Shown here: positions 1-7,537 of the stretch, piece by piece | How positions within the stretch are numbered: position 1 is the first letter of the stretch | How the letters are laid out: each line of letters starts with the position of its first letter | Source: an uncultured Cohaesibacter sp. | Lineage (GTDB): Bacteria; Pseudomonadota; Alphaproteobacteria; Rhizobiales; Cohaesibacteraceae | Reading direction: 5' to 3' | Length of the DNA stretch: 64,000 nt | NCBI RefSeq assembly: GCF_963662805.1 | Contig: NZ_OY759852.1 | Span: forward strand, 1 to 64,000 | The notes under the pieces: generated by a model | Told to the model about the DNA's origin: nothing | What the model saw: only the letters and a program-made list of their open reading frames with translations | Databases searched by the model: none | Translations under genes and position numbers: made by a program

Positions 1-120
1 CATTTCGCCAGTGAGACACCCAACCTTTTCAAGGTGGCAAACAGCGCCAAAACCGCCTGCGTCATGCCGGTCCGCGTCCAGGCCGTCGATGTCAGTAAAA
101 TCGGATTGGGGGCGGACTGA
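1..120 (+). CDS. C-terminal end of an unidentified prophage gene (partial)
   Basis: An open frame enters from the left edge and runs 39 codons to a TGA at 118-120. Its last base is also the first base of the ssb start codon (TGATG overlap), so the two genes are translationally coupled. The visible residues end in SKIGLGAD and show no motif I recognise. Its place directly before a phage-type ssb suggests a DNA replication or recombination gene, but that is inference from position only. Confidence 0.55.
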   Translation, partial: HFASETPNLFKVANSAKTACVMPVRVQAVDVSKIGLGAD

Positions 121-635
121 TGGCAGGCAGTTTGAATAAGGTCCAGCTGATCGGCAATCTTGGTGCGGATCCAGATATCCGAACCTTTCCGGATGGCGGC
201 AAGATCGCCAATCTGTCCGTTGCGACCTCCGAGACATGGCGGGACCGCAACACCGGTGAGCGGCGCGAGCGGACCGAGTGGCACCGCGTCAGCATTCTCG
301 CCGCCGGTCTGGTCGGTGTCGTCGAGCGCTATCTGGCCAAGGGGTCAAAGGTGTTCATCGAGGGTAAACTGGAAACCCGCAAATGGCAGGACCAGAACGG
401 TCAGGATCGATACAGCACCGAGATCGTCGTCAGAGGCTTTGGTGGCCAGCTGCAGTTGCTCGATCGCAATCCCAACAACGGCCAGCAGGGCACGTCAGGC
501 GATCGGTCTGGAGACTATGGATCAAGCGGCCATGGTGGCAACTTTGGATCCAGCAACTCATCCAGCGGCCATTCAAGCCACCCCGCAACCAATCCCAACT
601 TTCGCGACGAAATGGATGACGACATCCCATTCTAG
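120..635 (+). CDS. ssb: Single-stranded DNA-binding protein
   Basis: This 171-residue protein is an SSB. An OB-fold core covers about residues 3-115, with the conserved start SLNKVQLIGNLGADP, the TEWHRV segment near residue 55 and FIEGKLETRKW near 80. A low-complexity Gly/Ser/Asn linker follows, then the acidic tip MDDDIPF, which is the docking site for partner proteins in bacterial SSBs. It coats single-stranded DNA during replication and repair. The start overlaps the preceding stop by one base. The neighbour is a phage-type activator (prtN), so this is probably the prophage copy rather than the housekeeping ssb, though sequence alone does not settle that. Confidence 0.93.
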   Translation: MAGSLNKVQLIGNLGADPDIRTFPDGGKIANLSVATSETWRDRNTGERRERTEWHRVSILAAGLVGVVERYLAKGSKVFIEGKLETRKWQDQNGQDRYSTEIVVRGFGGQLQLLDRNPNNGQQGTSGDRSGDYGSSGHGGNFGSSNSSSGHSSHPATNPNFRDEMDDDIPF

Positions 636-655
636 GGAACACCAAGGAGATTGAA

Positions 656-916
656 ATGAACACGGTTTTCCTGCTCATGGCCCAATATAATGGACAGGCG
701 GTCATCCCGCTGGACAAGGTCCGCGAGGATTTCTTCGCTTCAATGGACCGCCAAACCTTCATGCGCAAGATCAACAATCACAAGATCGACCTGCCCGTCG
801 TGCAAATGGAAAAGAGCCAAAAGTCAGCTCGTGGCGTTCATCTCGGTGACCTCGCAACCTACATCGACGCCAGAAGACAAGAGGCAACCAAGATCAACGA
901 CGAGTATCGAGAATAG
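656..916 (+). CDS. prtN: PrtN-family pyocin activator-like protein
   Basis: This 86-residue protein closely fits the PrtN (pyocin activator) family: it opens MNTVFLLMAQYNGQAVIPLD, has a middle segment TFMRKINNHKIDLPVV and the KGVHL-like element RGVHLGDLATYID. In Pseudomonas, PrtN activates pyocin promoters and is itself repressed by PrtR. In alphaproteobacteria the family is common at the ends of prophages, often near the integrase, where its role is not defined. It starts 20 bases after ssb with an AAGGAG ribosome-binding site, and a strong terminator follows. It is the last phage-type gene on this side. Confidence 0.85.
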   Translation: MNTVFLLMAQYNGQAVIPLDKVREDFFASMDRQTFMRKINNHKIDLPVVQMEKSQKSARGVHLGDLATYIDARRQEATKINDEYRE

Positions 917-945
917 GTTTGGACCAACAAACACTCTCAGCAAAG

Positions 946-971
946 AGCCGGGCCCGCCCGGCTTCTTTTTT
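946..971 (+). terminator. Rho-independent terminator after prtN
   Basis: A GC-rich hairpin with arms AGCCGGG (946-952) and CCCGGCT (57-63 of the same hundred, i.e. 957-963) and a four-base loop is followed by a run of T (966-971) on the plus strand. It closes the ssb-prtN unit. Confidence 0.85.
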
Positions 972-993
972 GACTGCTGGAAAACGGTCAAAC

Positions 994-1077
994 GGTACGA
1001 CTCCCCGGTACGACTGCAAGAAACCGATGGGAACGACTAAAAACAGTACGATTTTAGTACGACTTCGAAATTTCGAA
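994..1077. repeat. Cluster of GTACGACT direct repeats ending in a perfect 14-bp palindrome
   Basis: The octamer GTACGACT occurs at 995-1002, 1008-1015 and 1057-1064, with close variants GAACGACT at 1031-1038 and GTACGATT at 1046-1053. The last copy runs into the perfect palindrome TTCGAAATTTCGAA (1064-1077). All octamer copies point the same way, spaced 11-23 bases apart. Such arrays are typical of protein-binding sites, for example integrase arm sites, an excisionase site or an iteron. Their place just outside the last phage gene favours a phage attachment or regulatory region, but no integrase gene or duplicated att core can be seen in this window. Confidence 0.5.
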
Positions 1078-1320
1078 CACACTAAGCGATTGTATTATAT
1101 TAATATTTTCTTTAATCTTTCCCATCCATCATCGGCGCAACCGAGAAGACCTTTGTCATTGATTTATATTGTTTTTTCATATTTTCCAATGACTTGCCGT
1201 GCCCGCTAATTCATGGAACCTGATCATAGGGGCGTCAAATAGTGGATGCCCTTTTGAGGCGACTGTCATAATGCGATGGCGATGCAATGTCCACCGTCTG
1301 ATGATAAACGGTGATCGCTG
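1078..1320. other. AT-rich intergenic stretch at the prophage edge
   Basis: Between the repeat block and doeX there is no convincing gene on either strand. The first part (1080-1190) is clearly richer in A and T than the rest of the window. A small imperfect hairpin (CACCGT at 1292-1297 with ACGGTG at 1308-1313) lies just downstream of doeX but lacks a T-run. This is likely the junction between phage DNA and the resident chromosome. Confidence 0.5.
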
Positions 1321-1806
1321 TCACTTCAGCGCATTGAGCGGGAGGGCGGTGGTGTTCTTGACGGGTTTGGTGACCACATAGGTGAAATAGCGCCTCAGGC
1401 CAATGTTGGCGTCGAGCATTTCGTCGACGAGGCGCTGGTAGTGGTCGACGTCTCTTGCGACGATCTTGAGGATATAGTCGAGACCTCCTCCGACGGCCCA
1501 GCATTCGACGATTTCCGGGTAGGTCTGGACGGCGGCTTCGAAGCGCTCGAAGTCTTCGGCGCGGTGGCTGTCGAGTTCAGCCTCCACCAGCACGACGGCG
1601 ACGGAGCCGAAAGCCTTCAGCGACAGGCGGGCCTCATAGGCTTCGATGATGCCGGCGGCCTCAAGGCGTTGCAGCCGCTCCCAACAGGGGGTCGGAGACA
1701 GATTGACCCTGCGTGCAAGCTCGGCCTTGGTGATGCGCCCTTCGTGCTGAAGGATCTTGAGGATTTCCCAATCCCGTTCGTCAAGCTTGAGCCCCGCTGG
1801 AGCCAT
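1321..1806 (-). CDS. doeX: Lrp/AsnC-family regulator of ectoine catabolism
   Basis: This 161-residue protein has an N-terminal winged-helix domain (LDERDWEILKILQHEGRITK, then LARRVNLSPTPCWERLQRLE) followed by an Lrp-type ligand-binding RAM domain ending near YFTYVVTKPVK. The ATG at 1806 is preferred because AAGG sits eight bases ahead of it; a GTG at 1815 also reads through. Its position next to doeD and the rest of the ectoine genes matches doeX/asnC of Halomonas and Ruegeria clusters, where the protein binds DNA and responds to pathway intermediates such as diaminobutyrate derivatives. The gene is last in the run, 126 bases after the doeD stop, so it may have its own promoter. Confidence 0.88.
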   Translation of the reverse strand: MAPAGLKLDERDWEILKILQHEGRITKAELARRVNLSPTPCWERLQRLEAAGIIEAYEARLSLKAFGSVAVVLVEAELDSHRAEDFERFEAAVQTYPEIVECWAVGGGLDYILKIVARDVDHYQRLVDEMLDANIGLRRYFTYVVTKPVKNTTALPLNALK

Positions 1807-1875
1807 TGTCTGCACCTTCCGTCTCAGAGGTTTCTGGTTCCCTCTGTCCTAGCATGACCACTCGTCAAAGAGAAA

Positions 1876-1898
1876 TGGCGGACATGTCTTGCCCGCCA
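1876..1898 (-). terminator. Weak hairpin between doeD and doeX
   Basis: On the minus strand TGGCGG and CCGCCA can pair across an 11-base loop and are followed by TTTCTCTTT. It could attenuate transcription from doeD into doeX. The T-run is interrupted, so it is not a strong terminator. Confidence 0.35.
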
Positions 1899-1932
1899 CT
1901 TTTCGCTTTCATCGGATGATTTGACTGCCAGC

Positions 1933-3312
1933 CTAGAGCTTGGCGGCCACGCTTTCGATGGCGTCCTTGGCAGCAGCGACGATGGTGTCGACCTCTTCGC
2001 GCGTCAGGCAGAGCGGTGGGGCAAAACCGAGGATATCACCTTGCGGCATGGCGCGGGCGATGACCTTGGAGCGCTCGAGCAGCGCACCCGCGACCTGATA
2101 GCCAACCTTGTCTGCCGGATCGAAGAAGGTGCGGCTGTCCTTGTCCTTGACGAACTCGACCGCAGCCATGATGCCTTCGCCGCGCACATCGCCGACGATG
2201 GAGATATCACCCAGAGCATCCTTAAGGCACTGATTGAAATAGGCGCCGGTTTGCTTGGCGTTGGTGACGATGTTCATCTCGTCGATGAGCTTGAGGTTGG
2301 CAACACCGGCAGCGGCACTGATCGGGTGGGCGGAATAAGTCCAGCCATGGCCAATGGCGCCGAGCTTGTCGGTGCCCGCTTCGAGCACTTTCCAGACCTT
2401 GTCGGAGACGATGGAGCCGGAGAGCGGCGCATAGGCGGAGGTCAGGCCCTTGGCGATGGTGATGATGTCTGGCTTGATGCCGTAATGCTCGGAGCCGAAC
2501 ATGGTGCCGAGGCGACCAAAGCCGGTGACCACTTCGTCGGCGATCAGCAGGATATCATATTTGTTGAGGACGGCCTGAATGGCGGCCCAATAACCGGCCG
2601 GAGGAGGCACGATGCCGCCGGTGCCGAGCACGGGTTCGCCGATGAAGGCGGCGATGGTGTCTGCGCCTTCTTTCAGGATCAGGGCTTCGAGATTGTCGGC
2701 ACACTGTTTGACGAAGTCGGCTTCGCTCATCGACAGGTCATCGCGGCGGAAATAGTAGGGCGCGTCGGTGTGGACGACATATTCGAGCGGCAGGTCGAAC
2801 TTGTTGTGGAACAGCTCAAGGCCGGTCAGAGATCCGGTCATCAGGCCAGAGCCGTGATAGCCGCGCCAGCGGGAGATGATTTTTTTTTTCTTCGGGCGGT
2901 CGAGCACGTTGTTGTAGTACCAGACGAGCTTGATATTGGTCTCGTTGGCGTCCGATCCGGACAGGCCGAAATAGACCTTGGACATGTGATCGGGCGCGCG
3001 GTCGAGAATCATCTTGGCAAGGGTGATGGAAGCCTCGGTGCCGTGGCCGACATAGGCGTGGTAGTAGGCCAGTTCCTTGGCCTGAGCGGCGATGGCGTCG
3101 GCCACTTCGGTGCGACCATAGCCGATGTTGACGCAATAAAGACCTGCGAAGGCATCGAGCAGTTTGTTGCCTTCACGATCCTCGATATAGACGCCTTTGC
3201 CGCCGGTCACGATGCGGTTGCCCAGTTCCCCACGGGCGAACTGGCCAAGCGGCGTTGAGGGGTGGAAGAAGTTCTCGCGGTCCCATTCGGCCAACTGATC
3301 ATTCTTGAGCAT
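1933..3312 (-). CDS. doeD: Diaminobutyrate:2-oxoacid aminotransferase of ectoine degradation
   Basis: This 459-residue class-III PLP aminotransferase has its cofactor lysine in the IAKGLTSAYAPLSG motif, plus SGSDANETNIK near the front of the PLP site and ADEVVTGFGRLG. In ectoine catabolism DoeD converts L-2,4-diaminobutyrate to aspartate semialdehyde, which DoeC then oxidises. The ATG at 3312 has AGGAG six bases upstream and fits family length; an in-frame start at 3351 would add 13 residues. The gene sits directly after doeC. The coding strand carries ten consecutive A residues (2880-2889) that encode part of RPKKKKIISR, a possible slippage site. Omega-aminotransferases are hard to tell apart, so the role rests mainly on context. 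Confidence 0.85.
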   Translation of the reverse strand: MLKNDQLAEWDRENFFHPSTPLGQFARGELGNRIVTGGKGVYIEDREGNKLLDAFAGLYCVNIGYGRTEVADAIAAQAKELAYYHAYVGHGTEASITLAKMILDRAPDHMSKVYFGLSGSDANETNIKLVWYYNNVLDRPKKKKIISRWRGYHGSGLMTGSLTGLELFHNKFDLPLEYVVHTDAPYYFRRDDLSMSEADFVKQCADNLEALILKEGADTIAAFIGEPVLGTGGIVPPPAGYWAAIQAVLNKYDILLIADEVVTGFGRLGTMFGSEHYGIKPDIITIAKGLTSAYAPLSGSIVSDKVWKVLEAGTDKLGAIGHGWTYSAHPISAAAGVANLKLIDEMNIVTNAKQTGAYFNQCLKDALGDISIVGDVRGEGIMAAVEFVKDKDSRTFFDPADKVGYQVAGALLERSKVIARAMPQGDILGFAPPLCLTREEVDTIVAAAKDAIESVAAKL

Positions 3313-3368
3313 AGCATTCTCCTGGTTTGACGCCGCAAGCGGCGTGTTCATTCGCTGCCACCCGCCCC

Positions 3369-4856
3369 TCAGGCGAAGTTGCGGCAGACATATTTGATTT
3401 CGGTGAAAGCCTCGAGCCCCTGACGAGCGCCTTCCCTTCCCAATCCAGACTGCTTCATGCCGCCGAAGGGGATCGGTGCGCCGGTGACCTTGGTGCGGTT
3501 GATCGCGACCATGCCATACTGGAGCGAGCGGGACGCGGCATAGATCCGCGAGGCATTGGTGGTGTGGACATAGGCGACGAGGCCATATTCGCTGTCGTTG
3601 GCGAGCGCGATGACGTCCTCATCCGCATCAAACGGAATGAGCGCTGCCACTGGGCCGAATGTTTCCTCGTGATTGATGAGTGCATCGCGTGGCACGTCGC
3701 CGAGCACCGTCGGCTCATAAAAGAGCGGTCCGGCCTCGTGGACCTTGCCTCCGCAGAGCAGCGTCGCCCCTTTGGCGAGCGCATCCTCGACATGTTCGCG
3801 CTGCTTGGCGACGGCCTTGTCGTTCATTAGCGGGCCGATATCCGGGTCATCCAGGCCCCTGCCAACGGTCAGGGCCTTGGTTGCTTCGACGAATTTGACT
3901 GCGAATTCGTCGTACACCGAGCGCTCGATATACATGCGGTTGGCGCCGAGACAGTCCTGACCGGAGGTGGCGAATTTGGCGGCGATGGCGCAGGTGACGG
4001 CGCGGTCGATGTCGGCATCGCCATAGACGATGAAAGGCGCATGGCCGCCGAGTTCCATGACCAGCGATTTGACCGTCGAGGAGCACTGATTGTAGAGCAG
4101 CCGCCCGATGCCGGTGGAGCCGGTGAAGGACAGCGCCCGCACGCGGGCATCCTCGGTCCATGGCTTGACGACTTCTGGCGCGTGACCGGTCAGGATGTTG
4201 AAGACACCCTTCGGCAGCCCTGCCTGCTCGCCAAGCTCCGCCAGAGCCGTTGCCGAGAAGGGCGTTTCGTGGGAGGGATGCACAACACAGGTGCAGCCGA
4301 CAGCCAGCGCTGCAGCGGCTTTTCGTGTGATCATGGCGCAAGGGAAATTCCACGGCGTGATCAGGGCGACAACCCCGATGGGCTCGCGCCAGACCTCAAC
4401 CTCGCCATCAGGCAAATGGGAGGTCACGCCCTCGATGTTCGGGCGCTTGGCTTCCTCGGCGTAGAATTCGACAAAGCTGGCCGCATAGTCGATTTCACCG
4501 CGTGCCTCTGAAATCGGCTTGCCCTGCTCAAGGGTCATCAGCAGAGCCAGATCTTCCTTATTCTCAAGTATCAGCTCGAACCATTTGCGCAGAATGGCCG
4601 AGCGTTCCTGAGGCAGTTTGGCTGCCCATAGGGGAAAAGCCCGGGCCGCCGCATCGACTGCCAGAACGCTGTGCTCCGCGCCAAGGGCCGGAATGGTGCC
4701 GATCAGAGATCCATCGGCGGGATCGAGCACCGGGATTGACTTTGCTTCGGTCTGCGAGACCCACTCGCCATTGATATAGGCGAATTCCTTGTAAAGGCGC
4801 AGGTTGTCCAGATTACCTAGCGCGTCAGACCGGTTTTTTGTCATTGCCTCAAGCAT
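3369..4856 (-). CDS. doeC: Aspartate-semialdehyde dehydrogenase of ectoine degradation (ALDH superfamily)
   Basis: This 495-residue NAD(P)-dependent aldehyde dehydrogenase has the fold motifs TPWNFPCAMI, FTGSTGIG, the general-base segment ELGGHAP and the catalytic cysteine in SGQDCLGANR. It resembles succinate-semialdehyde dehydrogenases (hence 'ssd' in Ruegeria clusters). Between a diaminobutyrate transaminase and the ectoine hydrolase genes, its expected reaction is aspartate semialdehyde to aspartate. The ATG at 4856 follows AGGAGAGG by six bases. One oddity: where most family members have KPSE or KPAE in the coenzyme-binding strand, this protein reads HPSHETP, replacing the usual lysine with histidine, which may affect cofactor choice. 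Confidence 0.85.
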   Translation of the reverse strand: MLEAMTKNRSDALGNLDNLRLYKEFAYINGEWVSQTEAKSIPVLDPADGSLIGTIPALGAEHSVLAVDAAARAFPLWAAKLPQERSAILRKWFELILENKEDLALLMTLEQGKPISEARGEIDYAASFVEFYAEEAKRPNIEGVTSHLPDGEVEVWREPIGVVALITPWNFPCAMITRKAAAALAVGCTCVVHPSHETPFSATALAELGEQAGLPKGVFNILTGHAPEVVKPWTEDARVRALSFTGSTGIGRLLYNQCSSTVKSLVMELGGHAPFIVYGDADIDRAVTCAIAAKFATSGQDCLGANRMYIERSVYDEFAVKFVEATKALTVGRGLDDPDIGPLMNDKAVAKQREHVEDALAKGATLLCGGKVHEAGPLFYEPTVLGDVPRDALINHEETFGPVAALIPFDADEDVIALANDSEYGLVAYVHTTNASRIYAASRSLQYGMVAINRTKVTGAPIPFGGMKQSGLGREGARQGLEAFTEIKYVCRNFA

Positions 4857-5006
4857 GGGCTACCTCTCCTCATTTGCCGCCAATCTAGGGCAGGAACGGG
4901 CGAATGTGCGTCCAAAGATGCTCTCGATTTCAGACCAAACCTCTGCTGCCACCACGCTCAAAAGATGAATCATCTTTTGGCGTCGAAATGGTGGCTTACA
5001 CGATCC

Positions 5007-6176
5007 TTATCGCGGCTCGGCCAAGTGATCCGCCACTTGCTTCAAAAACTGCAAACAATTCGATATTTCAGATAGTTCGATATATTCGTCAGGCTTGTGT
5101 GCCTGATCGATGGAGCCCGGGCCGAAAACAATTGTCGAGATCCCGACCCGCTCGAAATGTCCTGCGTCGGTGCCGAACGAGACCACTTCGCTGCTGTTAA
5201 GGCCGGTCACCTGACGGATGAACTGCACTGCGGCAGATGATTCATCTGCACTGAGGCCCGGTACGTCTGCCTCGACGATGGTTTTCACGCTCGCGTCCGG
5301 TGATACGGCTCGCATCAGGGGCAACAGCTCGCTGTCGACGAAATATTGCAATTCGGCGAGAATGACCTGCCCGTCCTCGCCGGGAATGGGTCGCAGCTCC
5401 CAATCGAGCGCGCAGGCATTGGCGGTGATGTTCCGCGCCGTACCGCCATTGATCGTGCCCACATTGAAGGTGGTATAGGGTGGCTCGAAGGGGGAATCGT
5501 GGACCGGATTGATGGAGCAGCGATCCGCAATCTCGATGATCTTGTTGATGAAGCGGGCGGCGAATTCCACCGCATTGACGCCCTTGCGCGGGTCGGAGGC
5601 ATGAGCGGAGAAGCCGGTGAATTCCGTGCGCAGCTCCAGCCCCGCCTTGTGCCCGCTGACCAGTGACATCATGGTCGGCTCGCCAACAATGGCGACAGCT
5701 GGTTTGGACCCACGCGCGACGATGTCACTGGCAAGGACGGGAGCACCAAAGCCGCCGATTTCCTCATCATAGCAGAAGGAAATCAGGATCGGCTTTCCGA
5801 GATTGGCCTCTTTGAAATAGGGCACCATTGCCATAGTGCAGGCGAGAAACCCCTTCATGTCGACGGTTCCGCGGCCAAAGAGCCTGCCATCCTTCTCGAT
5901 CATGTCGAAGGGATCGTGAGACCAGTCCTGCCCCAAAGTCGGCACTACATCGGTGTGGCCATTCAGCAGCACACCACCCTCGACATCCGGGCCGATGGTG
6001 GCAAAGAGATTGGCTCTCTCCCCCGTCTCGTCATAGGAGATCATGGTCTCGACGCCGTGGTCGGCGAGATAGGTCTTGATATAGTCGATCATGTCGAGGT
6101 TGGTCTGACTGGAAAGGCTTTCGAACCCGACCAACCGTTTCAGGATCTCTTTGGTGGTTTCAACGAGCTGCTGCAT
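5007..6176 (-). CDS. M20-family (ArgE-like) deacetylase in the position of doeB
   Basis: This 389-residue zinc hydrolase is of the acetylornithine deacetylase type (M20). It shows LLNGHTDVVP with its metal-binding His/Asp, the GRGTVDMKGF segment with the second Asp, the DEEIGGFGAP glutamates, the dimerisation-domain motif TGFSAHAS and a late FGTDAGHF histidine. It opens N-acyl amino acids. In characterised ectoine clusters the step after DoeA is done by DoeB/EutE, an AstE/aspartoacylase-type protein; no such gene is visible anywhere here. This enzyme lies exactly between doeA and doeC, so it probably removes the acetyl group from N-acetyl-diaminobutyrate as a non-orthologous replacement. A GGAGAG site four bases ahead supports the start. 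Confidence 0.85.
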   Translation of the reverse strand: MQQLVETTKEILKRLVGFESLSSQTNLDMIDYIKTYLADHGVETMISYDETGERANLFATIGPDVEGGVLLNGHTDVVPTLGQDWSHDPFDMIEKDGRLFGRGTVDMKGFLACTMAMVPYFKEANLGKPILISFCYDEEIGGFGAPVLASDIVARGSKPAVAIVGEPTMMSLVSGHKAGLELRTEFTGFSAHASDPRKGVNAVEFAARFINKIIEIADRCSINPVHDSPFEPPYTTFNVGTINGGTARNITANACALDWELRPIPGEDGQVILAELQYFVDSELLPLMRAVSPDASVKTIVEADVPGLSADESSAAVQFIRQVTGLNSSEVVSFGTDAGHFERVGISTIVFGPGSIDQAHKPDEYIELSEISNCLQFLKQVADHLAEPR

Positions 6177-6298
6177 TCAACTCTCCGCCTGCGGTCCTCG
6201 AACCGCCTTTTGCATTCGGGGGACTGGGATGCACCGGGCCAATCGGAGAAGGCATCAAGCCATGAGGCTGCTTGCCTTCTCCTGTCCGGTGCGTTTTG

Positions 6299-7499
6299 CT
6301 ATTCGATGACGATCAGCTCGCGCGGCACATTGGCGAGGCACTCGGGGCCCTTCTCGCCGATTGCGATGCTCTCGGTGATCTCAAGACCCCAGCCATCCTG
6401 CCAAAGTCCGGTCATGAAGTGGAAGGTCATGCCTTCCTCCAGAACGGTGCGGTCACCGGGGCGCAGGCTCATGGTGTGTTCGCCCCAATCGGGAGGATAG
6501 GCCAGACCGATCGGATAGCCGGTGCGGTTGTCCTTGACGATGCCGTATTTCTTCAGCACATCGAAAAAGGCATTGGCGATGTCTTCGCAAACGTTGCCAA
6601 CCTTGGCTTTCTCAAGGCCTGCTTCCATGCCTTCGAGCACGGCCTTCTCGGCATCGAGATAATATTGCGGCGGCTTGCCCATGAAGACCGAACGCGACAG
6701 CGGACAGTGATAGCGATGGTAACTGCCAGCGATCTCGAAGAAGGTCCCCTCACCCAACAGGAACGGGCGTTCGTCCCATGTGAGATGGGGAGCGGAGGCG
6801 TCCGCGCCTGACGGCAGCAAGGGCACGATGGCGGCATAGTCGCCGCCGATGCCCTCGACACCGCGCAAGGAGGCGTCATAGATTTCGGCGACAAGCTCAT
6901 TCTTGGGCATACCCGGTTTGGCCTTGTCGCGGATGCGCTCGTGCATGGCCTCGACGATGCGGCCAGCGGTACGCATCATATCGAGCTCCGGTGCGGGACT
7001 TGGCGGCGCGCTGCCAGTGTACCAGCACGTTGCAGTCTTTGAAGGTGGCGTTCGGCATGTTCTTGATTAGGGAGCAATAGGCCGCCGCCGAGAAATAGTA
7101 ATTGTCCATTTCAAGGCCGATGGAGGCGTTGGCAAATCCCTTGTCGATCAAGATCTGGGACAGAAGATCCATCGGGTGGCGCTCTGGCGACTGCACGTAG
7201 TGATCTGGATAATAGAGGATATTGTCGTGTTCGAGGAATGTGGTCAGCTTGGCGCCGTTGGCATCCTGAGTGCGGCCATACCACATGGGCTGACCTTCCA
7301 TCGTGACGATCACGCACTGATGGACATAGAAGGACCAGCCGTCATAACCGGTGAGCCACGCCATGTTGGCCGGTTCCGTGCAGATCATGACATCCACGCC
7401 CTTGTCCTGCATGGCCTTTCTGGTTTTTGCCAGACGCCGGTCATATTCTTCGGGGCTGAAGAACAGCCTCGGCTTTGCGTTTTCCATTGTCATTGTCAT
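6299..7499 (-). pseudogene. doeA: Ectoine hydrolase doeA/eutD, interrupted by a single-base frameshift
   Basis: The reading frame begins at 7499 (or the in-frame ATG at 7493, better spaced from AAGAGAAGG) with MTMTMENAKPRLFFSPEEYD and encodes a creatinase-type N-domain up to LVHWQRAAKS. It then shifts: the M24 peptidase-like domain from ELDMMRTAGRIVEAMHERI to PRELIVIE continues in another frame down to 6299. Removing one C from the CCC at 6995-6997 joins both parts as AAKSAPELDMM, matching the usual family sequence. DoeA/EutD hydrolyses the ectoine ring to N-acetyl-diaminobutyrate, the first committed step. Neighbours are eutC upstream and the M20 deacetylase downstream. Either the gene is broken in this strain or the extra base is a sequencing error; the otherwise perfect conservation on both sides favours a recent event or an error. 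Confidence 0.85.
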
Positions 7500-7537
7500 T
7501 CCCTTCTCTTCAGGAAACAGGTGATTGGTATTGTTGT

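Noticed and set aside
919..1209. Possible small gene after prtN
   Set aside because: It covers a terminator and the repeat block and has no coding character.
1921..3258. Long open frame on the plus strand opposite doeD
   Set aside because: It is the antisense shadow of a conserved aminotransferase; its translation has no family pattern and no ribosome-binding site.
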